Positions 14,612 to 23,342 of a DNA stretch of 50,171 nt are shown piece by piece. The translations under genes were made by a program, and so were the position numbers. The notes under the pieces were generated by a model. It searched no databases. It was given only the letters and a program-made list of their open reading frames with translations, and was not told where the DNA came from. The first letter of the stretch is position 1; each line of letters begins with the position of its first letter. The stretch is from Gemmatimonadota bacterium (lineage in GTDB: Bacteria > Gemmatimonadota > Gemmatimonadetes > Longimicrobiales > Gaopeijiaceae): assembly GCA_022571515.1 (NCBI GenBank), contig JACZXQ010000025.1, positions 1-50,171 of the forward strand. The letters are read 5' to 3'.

Positions 14612-16453
14612 ATGTGCGGAATCGTAGGATATGTCGGTTCGCGGGAGGCGGGACCCGTCCTGCTGGAAGGGCTGCGGCGACTCGAGTATCGCGGGTACGA
14701 CTCGGCGGGCATGGCCGTGCTCGATGCCGAGGGCCGGCTACGCGTGGTCAAGCGTGCCGGCAAGCTCCGGGTGCTGGAGGAGGCCGTCGCTGGCGACATG
14801 CCGGCGGGGACGTGTGGCATTGCGCACACACGTTGGGCCACCCACGGGGCTCCAAACGAGACCAACGCTCACCCGCATTTCAGCGGGGCTGGGGATATCG
14901 CACTCATCCACAATGGCATCATCGAGAACGCGCAGTCGCTCCGCCGGAAACTCGTCGAGTTGGGATACCAGTTCACTACCGACACCGACACCGAGGCTGT
15001 CGTCCACCTGATCGACGAGGCGTTCAAGACGAACTCGACGCTCGAAGACGCCGTGGTCGCCGCTCTGCACCAGGTCGGGGGTGCGTACGGCATCGCCGTG
15101 ATCAGTAGTCGGGATCCCGGCAAGATCGTAGTCGCGCGCAACGGTAGCCCGCTGCTTCTCGGCGTGAGCCGAAACGGTGAGTTTTTGGTGGGTTCCGATG
15201 CGGCCGCCGTCGTGAAGTACACACGTGATGTGGTCTACCTCGATGACCGGGATTACGCCGTGCTCACCGCCGATGGCTACGACACGTACAGCTTGGGCGC
15301 GGGTGCGGTCAGCCGCTCCGTACACCACGTCAATTGGGACCTCGAGGCCATCGAAAAGGGTGGCTACGACCACTTCATGCTGAAGGAGATCTTCGAGCAG
15401 CCCGGTAGCCTACGCGACGTCATGCGCGGCCGGCTCCTCGAGGAGGAGGGTAATGCGCGCCTCGGCGGTATCACACTGAGCGACGCCGAGCTCCGTGACA
15501 TCGAGCGCATCGTGATCACGGCGTGTGGGACGAGCTGGCACGCGGCCCTCCTCGGCGAGTACATGCTCGAGGAGCTCGCGGGCATCCCGGTGGAAGTGGA
15601 GTACGCGTCGGAGTTTCGGTATCGGAACCCCGTGCTGGAGGACGGAACCCTGGTTCTGGCCATCAGCCAGTCGGGGGAGACGGCCGACACGCTCGCCGCG
15701 CTCCGCGAGGCGAAGCGTCAGGGCGCCCGCACGATGGGGATCGTCAACGTGGTGGGCTCCACGATCGCTCGCGAGACGGATTTCGGGATCTACCTGCACG
15801 CGGGCCCCGAGATCGGCGTCGCCTCCACCAAGGCCTTCACCAGCCAGATCGTGGCGCTCGTGCTCTTCACGCTCTACGTGGGCCGCCGGCGTGGGTTGTC
15901 GGTTCTCCAGGGAAGGGAAGTGGTCGCCGGGCTCCACGCGCTTCCTGGTCAGGTCGAGGAGACGCTCCGCCTGAGCGACAGCCTCCGCCTTCTTGCGGAG
16001 GCCTATCAGGACTGCCGGAATTTTCTCTATCTGGGACGGGGCTACCAGTTCCCGGTGGCGCTCGAGGGCGCACTCAAGCTCAAAGAGGTGAGCTACATCC
16101 ACGCCGAGGGTTATCCCGCCGCGGAGATGAAGCACGGTCCGATCGCGCTCATCGACGAGAACATGCCGGTCGTCGTGCTTGCTCCGCGCGATCAGGTCTA
16201 CGACAAGGTCGTTTCGAACATCGAGGAGGTGAAGGCACGGGATGGCCGAATCATCGCTGTCGTGAGCGATGGCGGAGCGTCGGAACTCGAGTCCAAGGTC
16301 GACCACCTCATCAGGATCCCACAGGCGGCCCCGTACCTTCTACCTGTCCTGGCCACCGTGCCGCTCCAGCTCCTGGCCTACCACACCGCCATCCTGCGGG
16401 AGTGCGACGTGGACCAGCCGCGCAACCTCGCCAAGTCCGTCACGGTCGAGTAG
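14612..16453 (+). CDS. glmS: glutamine-fructose-6-phosphate aminotransferase (isomerising)
   Basis: GlmS makes glucosamine-6-phosphate from fructose-6-phosphate and glutamine, the entry step to UDP-GlcNAc for peptidoglycan and LPS. The N-terminal class II amidotransferase domain starts MCGIVGYVGSREAGPVLLEG with catalytic Cys2. It continues with LEYRGYDSAGMAVL, GIAHTRWATHGAPNETNAHPH and HNGIIENAQSLR. Two SIS sugar-isomerase domains follow (TACGTSWHAALLGEYMLEE, AISQSGETADTLAALREAK, IGVASTKAFTSQI, LGRGYQFPVALEGALKLKE). The C-terminus PRNLAKSVTVE is the family signature. The 613 residues are standard length. It starts 25 bases after the phosphohexomutase stop, and dtd starts 3 bases after it. No leader resembling the glmS ribozyme is visible in the short gap. 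Confidence 0.97.
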   Translation: MCGIVGYVGSREAGPVLLEGLRRLEYRGYDSAGMAVLDAEGRLRVVKRAGKLRVLEEAVAGDMPAGTCGIAHTRWATHGAPNETNAHPHFSGAGDIALIHNGIIENAQSLRRKLVELGYQFTTDTDTEAVVHLIDEAFKTNSTLEDAVVAALHQVGGAYGIAVISSRDPGKIVVARNGSPLLLGVSRNGEFLVGSDAAAVVKYTRDVVYLDDRDYAVLTADGYDTYSLGAGAVSRSVHHVNWDLEAIEKGGYDHFMLKEIFEQPGSLRDVMRGRLLEEEGNARLGGITLSDAELRDIERIVITACGTSWHAALLGEYMLEELAGIPVEVEYASEFRYRNPVLEDGTLVLAISQSGETADTLAALREAKRQGARTMGIVNVVGSTIARETDFGIYLHAGPEIGVASTKAFTSQIVALVLFTLYVGRRRGLSVLQGREVVAGLHALPGQVEETLRLSDSLRLLAEAYQDCRNFLYLGRGYQFPVALEGALKLKEVSYIHAEGYPAAEMKHGPIALIDENMPVVVLAPRDQVYDKVVSNIEEVKARDGRIIAVVSDGGASELESKVDHLIRIPQAAPYLLPVLATVPLQLLAYHTAILRECDVDQPRNLAKSVTVE

Positions 16454-16456
16454 GTC

Positions 16457-16897
16457 ATGCGCGTCGTCCTGCAGCGCGTGAGCGAAGCCAGCGTGACCAT
16501 CGAGGGTTCGGTGGTCGGCGAGATCGGCGCTGGGCATGTACTACTCGTGGGCTTCACTCCGGGGGACTCGGAGGAGCAACTCACATGGATGGCGGAGAAG
16601 ATCATCGGTCTTCGGGTCTTCAGCGACGAAGACGGAAAGATGAACCTCTCCCTCGACGATGTGGGCGGCGCGCTGCTCGTCGTCAGCCAGTTCACGCTCT
16701 ACGGCGACACCCGCAAGGGTAGGCGCCCGTCGTTCGTCCACGCTGCCCCTCCTGAGATCGCAGTGCCTCTTTACGAGCGCTTCGTCGCCCTGCTCGAGAC
16801 CCACCTGCCGGGGCGGGTAGCGACAGGGCGCTTCGGCGCCATGATGGATGTGGCGCTCGTCAATGACGGTCCCGTCACCCTGGTCCTCGAGCGTTGA
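16457..16897 (+). CDS. dtd: D-aminoacyl-tRNA deacylase
   Basis: Dtd removes D-amino acids (and glycine from mischarged tRNA-Ala) from tRNA, a translation proofreading step. The 146 residues start [15 protein letters not shown]. They include the invariant active-site block [17 protein letters not shown] and the C-terminal [10 protein letters not shown] carrying the cross-subunit GP motif. Length and motif spacing are standard. The gene begins 3 bases after glmS and its stop overlaps the maf start, so it is cotranscribed with both. Confidence 0.95.
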   Translation: MRVVLQRVSEASVTIEGSVVGEIGAGHVLLVGFTPGDSEEQLTWMAEKIIGLRVFSDEDGKMNLSLDDVGGALLVVSQFTLYGDTRKGRRPSFVHAAPPEIAVPLYERFVALLETHLPGRVATGRFGAMMDVALVNDGPVTLVLER

Positions 16898-17511
16898 ACG
16901 GCGTGCCGCCGTTGGTGCTCGCGTCGGCGTCGCCCCGCCGCGCGGAATATCTGCGCATGCTGAAACTCGAGTTCGAGGTGTTCTCGGCGGACATCGACGA
17001 GACATTGCTCGATGGAGAGGACCCCTCCTGCCACGTCGAGCGGCTCGCGCGCGAGAAAGCCTCGACGGTGCAGGCCCGGCGCCCGGACGCGCTCGTGCTC
17101 GCGGGCGACACGGTGGTCGTGCTGGACGGCAGGATCCTGGGCAAACCCATAGACGCCGCCGATGCCGAAGCCATGCTCATGGTTCTGGCCGGGCGGACGC
17201 ACACCGTGGCTAGCGGTCTCGCACTCGCTCTTCCCGGCGGGCGGGTCTTGAGCGGCGTATCGCACACCGACGTCTCGTTTCGGAGCTTCTCGGCGGACAC
17301 GGCCCGGCGCTACGTCGCCACCGGTGAGCCGCTGGACAAGGCCGGTTCGTACGGGATCCAGGGCGTTGGGGCCACGCTGGTAGGCGATATCCACGGGGAC
17401 TACTATACGGTAGTCGGCCTGCCCATTCCGCTCCTCATCCGCCTTCTTCGAGAGGGCGGTTGGGAGTATGGATTCGGCTCGTTGGTACCCATCGGACCAG
17501 GCGGGTCCTGA
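16894..17511 (+). CDS. maf: Maf-family nucleotide pyrophosphatase
   Basis: Maf proteins hydrolyse non-canonical or modified nucleoside triphosphates (house-cleaning) and have been linked to septum formation. The 205 residues contain the N-terminal [15 protein letters not shown] motif, the catalytic Asp in [49 protein letters not shown] and the late [14 protein letters not shown]. The assigned start is a TTG overlapping the dtd stop (TTGA); a GTG at 16903 is an alternative. The sequence fits the dTTPase/UTPase (YhdE-like) subgroup better than the YceF group, but only by general appearance. Confidence 0.92.
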   Translation: MNGVPPLVLASASPRRAEYLRMLKLEFEVFSADIDETLLDGEDPSCHVERLAREKASTVQARRPDALVLAGDTVVVLDGRILGKPIDAADAEAMLMVLAGRTHTVASGLALALPGGRVLSGVSHTDVSFRSFSADTARRYVATGEPLDKAGSYGIQGVGATLVGDIHGDYYTVVGLPIPLLIRLLREGGWEYGFGSLVPIGPGGS

Positions 17512-17531
17512 CCCGACTCTTACGGAGCATC

Positions 17532-19025
17532 ATGAGCGTCAGCGCCATCCTTTCCATCGATCAGGGGACGACCGGGTCGACGTGCCTCGTGGTCGGTGAG
17601 GACGGCAGCATTCTGGGTCGAGCCTATTCCGAGTTCACCCAGCACTTTCCCCGTCCGGGTTGGGTCGAGCACGATGCCACGGAGATCTGGGAGGTCACGC
17701 GCCGTGTCGCCCGCGAGGCGATCTCGGCGGCCGGTGATGCCGACATCCTTGGAATCGGCATCACCAACCAACGTGAAACCGTGGTCGTGTGGGATCGCCA
17801 GACGCTCGAGCCGGTGCACCGGGCGATCGTGTGGCAGGACCGCCGCACCACGGCCATCTGTGAGGAGTTCAAGGGTGCGGGCCACGAGGACGAGGTCCGC
17901 CGCCGCACCGGCCTCGTGCTGGATCCGTACTTTACGGGCACCAAGCTGACGTGGCTCCTGCGTGAGAACCCGGAGTTGCGCGCCCGGGCAGAGGCTGGAG
18001 AGCTCGCCTGCGGTACGATCGACGCGTGGCTGATCTCGCGGCTCACCGGTGGCGTGGTTCACGCGACCGATCCTACGAACGCCTCACGCACGCTTTTGTT
18101 CAGCTTGGAGACGGCTGCTTGGGACCCGTACCTGCTCGACTTGCTGGAAGTGCCCGCCGCGCTCCTGCCCGAGGTGCGCCGGAGCAGCGGCGACTTCGGT
18201 GTCACGATGGGTGACGCCCTGGGGCTCGAAGTGCCGGTCGCGGGCGTGGCGGGAGACCAGCAGGCCGCGCTCTACGGACAGGGATGCTGGTCGCCGGGTC
18301 TGGCCAAGAACACATATGGTACCGGTGCCTTCATGTTGCTTTTCACGGGAGACGAGCCCGTACCCTCCGCGCACGGGCTGCTCACCACGGCGGCATGCGC
18401 CAGAGATGGCGGGCTGGCATTTGCACTGGAGGGGTCCGTGTTCATCGCGGGGGCGGCCATTCAGTGGCTCCGCGATGGACTCGGCGTTCTCGGCTCCGCC
18501 TCCGAGTCCGAGGAGATGGCGGCGAGCCTGGACTCCAATGACGGCGTCTACTTCGTGCCCGCGTTCGTGGGCCTCGGCGCGCCACACTGGGAGCCGGAGG
18601 CGCGCGGAACCATCGTCGGGCTCACGCGGGGGTCCACGTCCGCACACCTGGTGCGCGCCGCCCTTGAGGCTATGGCCTACGGCACCCTGGAGGTGCTCCA
18701 GGCCATGGAGGCCGACTCCGGCGTCGCAGCAAGCGAGCTGCGGGTCGACGGGGGCGCTGCTCTTAACGACTGGTTGATGCGATTCCAGGCCGGAGTGTTG
18801 AACATTCCCGTGCGGCGACCTCAGGTGGTCGAGACCACCGCCCTCGGCGCCGCCGCTCTGGCCGGGCTCGCGGTTGGAGTGTGGCCGAGTGCCGAGGACT
18901 TTCGCGGGGCAGTCAGCGAGGCCGACTCGTTCGAGCCCGACATGACCGAGGTGCACCGGGGAGAACTCCTGGCCGGGTGGCATCGGGCTGTGCGTTCGGT
19001 GAAGTTGTGGGCCGCGGATGGATGA
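17532..19025 (+). CDS. glpK: glycerol kinase
   Basis: This 497-residue FGGY-family kinase phosphorylates glycerol to sn-glycerol-3-phosphate with ATP. The ATG at 17532 has GGAG 6 bases upstream and yields MSVSAILSIDQGTTGSTCLVV; the longer frame to 17460 overlaps maf and has no support. Family features are FPRPGWVEHDATEIWE, GITNQRETVVVWDR, AIVWQDRRT, HATDPTNASRTLLFS, GVAGDQQAALYGQGC, KNTYGTGAFML, FVPAFVGLGAPHWEP and LRVDGGAALNDWLM. No glycerol facilitator or glycerol-3-phosphate dehydrogenase gene is nearby. It overlaps the next gene by 8 bases. Confidence 0.96.
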   Translation: MSVSAILSIDQGTTGSTCLVVGEDGSILGRAYSEFTQHFPRPGWVEHDATEIWEVTRRVAREAISAAGDADILGIGITNQRETVVVWDRQTLEPVHRAIVWQDRRTTAICEEFKGAGHEDEVRRRTGLVLDPYFTGTKLTWLLRENPELRARAEAGELACGTIDAWLISRLTGGVVHATDPTNASRTLLFSLETAAWDPYLLDLLEVPAALLPEVRRSSGDFGVTMGDALGLEVPVAGVAGDQQAALYGQGCWSPGLAKNTYGTGAFMLLFTGDEPVPSAHGLLTTAACARDGGLAFALEGSVFIAGAAIQWLRDGLGVLGSASESEEMAASLDSNDGVYFVPAFVGLGAPHWEPEARGTIVGLTRGSTSAHLVRAALEAMAYGTLEVLQAMEADSGVAASELRVDGGAALNDWLMRFQAGVLNIPVRRPQVVETTALGAAALAGLAVGVWPSAEDFRGAVSEADSFEPDMTEVHRGELLAGWHRAVRSVKLWAADG

Positions 19026-19515
19026 CCGGCCGCTCCGGATAGCCGTCATCGGTGCGGGCGACGCGACCGCGGAGGACGTCGCGTGTGCCGAATCCGTGGG
19101 TCGTTTGGTCGGGGAGCGCGGTGGGGTCCTCATCTGCGGTGGCCTGGGCGGTGTGATGGAAGCGGCGGCCAGGGGCTGCACACGGGCCGGCGGCCTCACC
19201 ATCGGCATTCTTCCGGGAAGGGAGGCGTCGGGCGCCAACGCCTGGATCCGTCTGCCGCTCGCGACCGCGATGGGTGAGGGCCGGAACGTGCTGGTGGTGC
19301 GGAGCGCGGAGGCCGTGATCGCCGTGGGTGGATCGTGGGGTACGCTCTCCGAGATCGCCCTCGCTCGCAAGATCGGCCGCCCGGTCATCCTTCTGGGGAC
19401 GCCCCCGGCCGAGGGCTTGGATGTGACCCTGGCCGACGACGCGGAGCTTGCGGTGGGGTGGGCGTTGAGCGAGGCCCGCGGCGCTAGGGAACCTGGGGAT
19501 GTCAGGGGGTTGTAG
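19018..19515 (+). CDS. TIGR00725/LOG-like Rossmann-fold protein
   Basis: The 165-residue protein begins RIAVIGAGDATAEDVACAES. It carries GGVLICGGLGGVMEAAARG and, later, the nucleotide-phosphate loop VIAVGGSWGTLSEIALA, the latter matching the PGGxGTxxE pattern of LOG/lysine-decarboxylase-like proteins with Pro missing. Family members include cytokinin-type nucleoside-5'-monophosphate phosphoribohydrolases and many proteins of unknown role; TIGR00725 is the closest group I can recall. It overlaps the glpK stop by 8 bases. No specific substrate can be deduced. Confidence 0.75.
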   Translation: MDDRPLRIAVIGAGDATAEDVACAESVGRLVGERGGVLICGGLGGVMEAAARGCTRAGGLTIGILPGREASGANAWIRLPLATAMGEGRNVLVVRSAEAVIAVGGSWGTLSEIALARKIGRPVILLGTPPAEGLDVTLADDAELAVGWALSEARGAREPGDVRGL

Positions 19516-19544
19516 GGACGTGACGGGCCCACGATGCTGCCCGT

Positions 19545-19580
19545 TTGAGGGCTGCCCGGCATGCCCTATATTCCGGGCAT
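19545..19580 (+). promoter_or_regulatory. candidate promoter of the ccm operon with an inverted repeat over the -10 box
   Basis: TTGAGG (19545-19550), a 16-base spacer and TATATT (19567-19572), upstream of ccmE. Two inverted repeats surround the -10 box: ATGCCC (19561-19566) with GGGCAT (19575-19580), and the longer-spaced TGCCCGG (19553-19559) with CCGGGCA (19573-19579). They could bind a repressor or fold in RNA. A weak hairpin (ACGGGC/GCCCGT, 19523-19544) just upstream may end the preceding transcript. Confidence 0.45.
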
Positions 19581-19622
19581 CGAGGGGACTTCCGCGTCCT
19601 CCGAACAAGGGAGACGATTGCG

Positions 19623-20054
19623 ATGTTCAAGAATAGACGCTTCTTCATTGGGCTGGTGGGTGTGGCCGCCGTGGTCACCTACCTGATCTGGACCGGCGTC
19701 AGTGAGACCATGGTCTACTACATGACGCCTGTCGAGCTGATGGCGAGAACCACGTCGGACCCCTCGCTCCATCAAGTTGGAATCAAGGTGAGCGGTCGCA
19801 TCGTGAAGGGCAGTTGGGAACTCGTGTCCGGTGAGGAATTGATTCACCGCTTCGCCGTCGAGGATCTGGAGGACCCCGGCGTCGCGTTCCCTGTGGTCTA
19901 CCAGGGCCTGCTTCCAGACACCTTCAACGATCACGAGAACGTCGAGGCCGTGGTGGAGGGGCGCTTCCGCGAGGATGGGGTCTTCGAGGCCACCTCCGTG
20001 CTCACGAAGTGCGGCAGCAGGTATGAAGCATCGTCGGAGGAGCTAGCCGGGTGA
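19623..20054 (+). CDS. ccmE: cytochrome c maturation haem chaperone CcmE, Cys (CxxxY) variant
   Basis: CcmE is a membrane-anchored periplasmic OB-fold protein that carries haem covalently from CcmABCD to CcmF. The ATG at 19623 (GGGAG upstream) gives 143 residues. A single N-terminal membrane helix (about 8-27, FFIGLVGVAAVVTYLIW) is followed by the beta-barrel (HQVGIKVSGRIVKGSW, VAFPVVYQGLLPDTF, VEAVVEGRF). In the classical protein haem binds a His in an HxxxY motif; here the position reads CGSRY, with Cys130 and Tyr134. This CxxxY form is the known variant of some bacteria and archaea. It overlaps ccmF by 4 bases. Confidence 0.92.
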   Translation: MFKNRRFFIGLVGVAAVVTYLIWTGVSETMVYYMTPVELMARTTSDPSLHQVGIKVSGRIVKGSWELVSGEELIHRFAVEDLEDPGVAFPVVYQGLLPDTFNDHENVEAVVEGRFREDGVFEATSVLTKCGSRYEASSEELAG

Positions 20055-22105
20055 CCGTACTCGGCGAGTTGGCCCTCTGGATCGCTCTTCCGGTCGCGAT
20101 CTGGGGGATGGTGCTCGCTTTCGTCGGAGGAAAGCACGGCAGGGGCGACCTGGTCCTCAGCGCCGAGCGCAGCGTCTACGCCGTTTTCGCGCTGCTCGTG
20201 ACCGCGTCCGCCGGCATCGTGGCCGCGTTCCTCGGCAACCGCTACGAGTACCTCTACGTCGCCAGCTACTCGAACCGCGCGCTCGACACGTTCTACAAGG
20301 CGTCGGGCCTGTGGGCCGGCCAGCGCGGCTCCTTGCTCTTTTGGGTGGTCCTGCTGGCGTTCTTCTCATCGGTCGCGGTCTTCACCAACAGGAACAAGAA
20401 CCGGGAGTTCATGCCCTATGTCTCGGGTGTGCTGCTCACGGTCATCACGTTTTTCATCATCGTCCTCCTCTTCGCCGACGTTAACCCGTTCGAGAAGCTG
20501 GGCTTCACGCCGGCCGACGGGCAGGGGCTGAACCCGCAGCTCCAGAACTACTGGATGACGATCCACCCGCCCACGCTGTACCTGGGCTTCACCTCGTTCA
20601 CGGTACCCTTCGCCTTCGCGATGTCCGCATTGCTCTCGGGCAGGCTGGACTCGCGGTGGATCGTGGTGACGCGCCGGTGGACGCTCCTGTCGTGGTTCTT
20701 CCTGGCGAACGGGATCATCTTCGGTATGCGCTGGGCGTACCAGGAACTGGGCTGGGGCGGCTACTGGTTCTGGGATCCGGTGGAAAACGCGTCGCTGCTT
20801 CCCTTGCTCACCGCCACCGCGTTCCTCCACTCGGTGATGATCCAGGAAAAACGGGGTATGCTCAAGGTCTGGAACATGGCCCTGGTCACGCTGACGTTCA
20901 GTCTCACGATCTTCGCGACGTTCCTCACCCGCTCGGGGCTGATCGACTCCGTGCACTCGTTTGCCCAGAACACGAAGATCTCGTTCATCTTCCTCGGCTT
21001 TCTGGCCACGATCATCGGTGTCTCCACCGTCCTGATCATCCATCGATATCCGCAGCTCAAGAGCGAGACCGAGATCCAGTCGTTTGTGTCACGCGAGTCC
21101 GCGTTTCTGTTCAACAACCTGATGCTGTTGGCCGTGGCGTTCGCCATCATGTGGGGAATCTTGCTGCCGCTCTTGAGCGAGGGGTTGACGGGGGAGGCCA
21201 TCCAGGTGGGCGCGCCGTTCTTCAACCGGGTCAACCTCCCCATCGGGATGGTTTTGCTCGCCCTGGTGGGCATCGGGCCGGTGATCGCGTGGCGGCGCGC
21301 CTCGAAGCGCAACCTGACCAAGAACTTCACGATTCCGCTGCTCGTGGGAATTACGGTGGTCGGGATTTTCGCGATCCGTGGCTCGCGGCACTGGATGGCG
21401 TTGACCACGTTCGGCATCTCGGCCTTCGTGATGACGGTCATCGTGGTGGAGTTCTTCAAGGGCACCCGTGCACGCGCTCGAATCGAGGGCGAGGGAATCC
21501 CACGCGCGTTCGTTCACCTGGTCGCGCGTAACAGGCGCCGGTGGGGCGGCTATATCGTGCACGTCGGCATCGTGATGATCTTCACCGCTTTCGCGGGCGC
21601 TGCGTTCAACGTGAAAGTCATCCAGACCTTGAGCCCGGGGCAGTCCATCACGCTGGCTTCGCCCCTAGGGCACGACTACACGCTCACCTACGAGGGGATG
21701 TCGTCCTCACGAGGCCGCAACATGGTCTGGCAGGCCGTAGCGCTCATGTCCATCGACCGGGACGGCCGGCGTGTAGGCTCGATAACCACCGAGAAACGCC
21801 TGTATGAGACATGGCCGACCCCCATGACGGAGGTGGGGATCCACTCCACTCCCTTCGAGGACGTGTACGTTATCCTGGCAAATGCGGACGATCTCATCGC
21901 GGGCGCCTACGAGAACGATCCCGCGGCGCAACGGGCCACCTTCGAGTTCCAGATCAACCCGCTTGTGGGTTGGATCTGGTACGGCGGCCTGGTACTTACG
22001 TTTGGCGCCTTGATCGCCATGTGGCCGTCTCAGGGGCCACTTCCCGAGGTGCGGCAGACCGCGGCGCGTCGTGAAGCCGTTCCGGCTGCGGTAGGTGCCG
22101 ATTGA
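20051..22105 (+). CDS. ccmF: haem lyase subunit CcmF
   Basis: A 684-residue polytopic membrane protein of the haem-handling family. It transfers haem from CcmE to apocytochrome c. The WWD domain reads WGGYWFWDPVENASLLPL. Many hydrophobic helices are evident, and the conserved NPQLQNYWMTIHPPTLYLGF and FLTRSGLIDSVHSFAQ segments flank them. Near the C-terminus a soluble periplasmic stretch (TYEGMSSSRGRNMVWQAVAL ...) is followed by the last helix GWIWYGGLVLTFGALIAMWP. It starts with GTG overlapping the ccmE stop (GTGA). Length is normal for CcmF. Confidence 0.95.
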   Translation: MTVLGELALWIALPVAIWGMVLAFVGGKHGRGDLVLSAERSVYAVFALLVTASAGIVAAFLGNRYEYLYVASYSNRALDTFYKASGLWAGQRGSLLFWVVLLAFFSSVAVFTNRNKNREFMPYVSGVLLTVITFFIIVLLFADVNPFEKLGFTPADGQGLNPQLQNYWMTIHPPTLYLGFTSFTVPFAFAMSALLSGRLDSRWIVVTRRWTLLSWFFLANGIIFGMRWAYQELGWGGYWFWDPVENASLLPLLTATAFLHSVMIQEKRGMLKVWNMALVTLTFSLTIFATFLTRSGLIDSVHSFAQNTKISFIFLGFLATIIGVSTVLIIHRYPQLKSETEIQSFVSRESAFLFNNLMLLAVAFAIMWGILLPLLSEGLTGEAIQVGAPFFNRVNLPIGMVLLALVGIGPVIAWRRASKRNLTKNFTIPLLVGITVVGIFAIRGSRHWMALTTFGISAFVMTVIVVEFFKGTRARARIEGEGIPRAFVHLVARNRRRWGGYIVHVGIVMIFTAFAGAAFNVKVIQTLSPGQSITLASPLGHDYTLTYEGMSSSRGRNMVWQAVALMSIDRDGRRVGSITTEKRLYETWPTPMTEVGIHSTPFEDVYVILANADDLIAGAYENDPAAQRATFEFQINPLVGWIWYGGLVLTFGALIAMWPSQGPLPEVRQTAARREAVPAAVGAD

Positions 22106-22122
22106 TCGGAGTTGTCTAAGCG

Positions 22123-22581
22123 ATGGCACTGATCGTCGGCGCGGCTCTGCTCACCGGTGGGGTCATTCTCTACATCCTGCTTCCCGTGATTCAGGGCCGG
22201 TTCGCTTCGCTCGAGCGGAGCGAGGACGAGCTCACCGAGTCCGAGGCCAAGAAGCGCGTGAGCCTATTGGCTCTTCGCGACGTCGAGTACGACTTCGCCA
22301 CGGGTAAGTTGGACGAGAGGGATTACAAGGAACTCAAGGGCGAGATCTCCCGTGAAGCGCTGGCGGCGCTCCGGGAGGTCGAGGCGGAGAGTGAGCGTCG
22401 GCGGGGTGGAGCGGCGGCCGAACGGGCCGGCGGCATCGAAGCTGATATTGCGGCCGTTCGCGAGGGGCTTCGCACGGGAACGACATGCCATTCCTGCGGG
22501 CACATGAACGCGGACGGCAGTCACTTTTGTGCCAACTGCGGCGCCCAACTCCCGGCTGCTACGGAGACGCCACCCGGGTGA
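22123..22581 (+). CDS. CcmI-like membrane protein with a C-terminal zinc ribbon
   Basis: The 152 residues begin with one membrane helix (about 2-22, ALIVGAALLTGGVILYILL). A coiled region typical of the N-terminal part of CcmI/CycH follows: RVSLLALRDVEYDFATGKLDE, then RDYKELKGEI. A Gly/Ala linker then leads to a zinc ribbon at the C-terminus, CxxC-x10-CxxC (CHSC ... CANC). CcmI normally continues into TPR repeats that bind apocytochrome; here these are absent and the ribbon takes their place. Position in the operon between ccmF and ccmA supports a role in cytochrome c maturation, possibly in holding apocytochrome or the CcmF complex. The role of the zinc ribbon is unknown. Confidence 0.75.
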   Translation: MALIVGAALLTGGVILYILLPVIQGRFASLERSEDELTESEAKKRVSLLALRDVEYDFATGKLDERDYKELKGEISREALAALREVEAESERRRGGAAAERAGGIEADIAAVREGLRTGTTCHSCGHMNADGSHFCANCGAQLPAATETPPG

Positions 22582-23342
22582 GCGGCCCCGCCCCTTTTGC
22601 GGTGCGGGAGACGGATTTTTCCGGGTCCCCGACCCCCACGCTGGAGGCCCGGGGCTTGGTACGCGAATTCGCTGGCTTCCCGGCGGTGGACGGTGTCGAT
22701 TTCCAGCTCGACGCGGGCCGGTTGCTCGCCGTGTTCGGCCCCAACGGAGCCGGGAAGACCACGCTTCTCCGGATTCTTGCCGGAGGTCTCCGGCCCACCA
22801 GAGGGCAGGTTCTCCTGGACGGAAATACCGTGGATGTCGGCGACCGCGAATGGCGGCGCCGAATTGGAGTGGTGTCGCACCAGGGCTTTCTTTACGGCCG
22901 GTTGACTGTCGCGGAGAACCTCGAGTTCTACGGGCGCCTGTTCGGCCTCTCCGATCTGGCCGAGCGCGTCCCCGAACGGCTGGCCGCTGTGGGGCTTGAA
23001 GACCGGTCCCGCTCGGTAGTTCGCACCCTCTCGCGGGGCATGCGTCAGCGGCTGGCCTTGGCGCGTGCGTTGCTGCATGACCCGGAAGTGGTGTTGCTCG
23101 ACGAGCCGTACACCGGGCTCGACGCCCACGCGGCGGCAATATTGCGAGATGTCCTCGCCTCGCTCAAGGACGGCCGCCGCACCGTGGTGCTCGTCACGCA
23201 CAACCTCGGGCAGGGCCTCGAACTGGCCGATCGCGTGGCGATCCAGGTCGCCGGACGCTTCCGCTGGATCGACGACCGGGACCGCGTGGAGGCTTCCACG
23301 TTCGAGGCGTTCTATCGAGACGTGGTCGAGGAGCGCGCTTGA
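22578..23342 (+). CDS. ccmA: haem exporter ATP-binding protein CcmA
   Basis: This 254-residue ABC ATPase has Walker A GPNGAGKTT (about residues 54-62), a Q-loop region near VVSHQGFLYGRLTVAENLEFY, signature LSRGMRQRLALARALL, Walker B VVLLDEPYTGLD and the switch His in LVTHNL. With CcmB, CcmC and CcmD it drives release of haem-loaded CcmE. The start is a GTG overlapping the previous stop (GTGA). The stop overlaps the ccmB start (TGATG). The family assignment as CcmA, rather than a general ABC ATPase, comes from the operon position and the CcmB partner. Confidence 0.92.
   Translation: MSGPAPFAVRETDFSGSPTPTLEARGLVREFAGFPAVDGVDFQLDAGRLLAVFGPNGAGKTTLLRILAGGLRPTRGQVLLDGNTVDVGDREWRRRIGVVSHQGFLYGRLTVAENLEFYGRLFGLSDLAERVPERLAAVGLEDRSRSVVRTLSRGMRQRLALARALLHDPEVVLLDEPYTGLDAHAAAILRDVLASLKDGRRTVVLVTHNLGQGLELADRVAIQVAGRFRWIDDRDRVEASTFEAFYRDVVEERA

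Noticed and set aside
15410-16306. Minus-strand frame of 298 codons within glmS
   Set aside because: Shadow of the glmS reading frame; no motif and no start signal.
18084-19562. Minus-strand frame of 492 codons opposite glpK
   Set aside because: glpK motifs on the plus strand are complete. The antisense product is low in complexity (Pro/Arg/Ser-rich) with no family resemblance.
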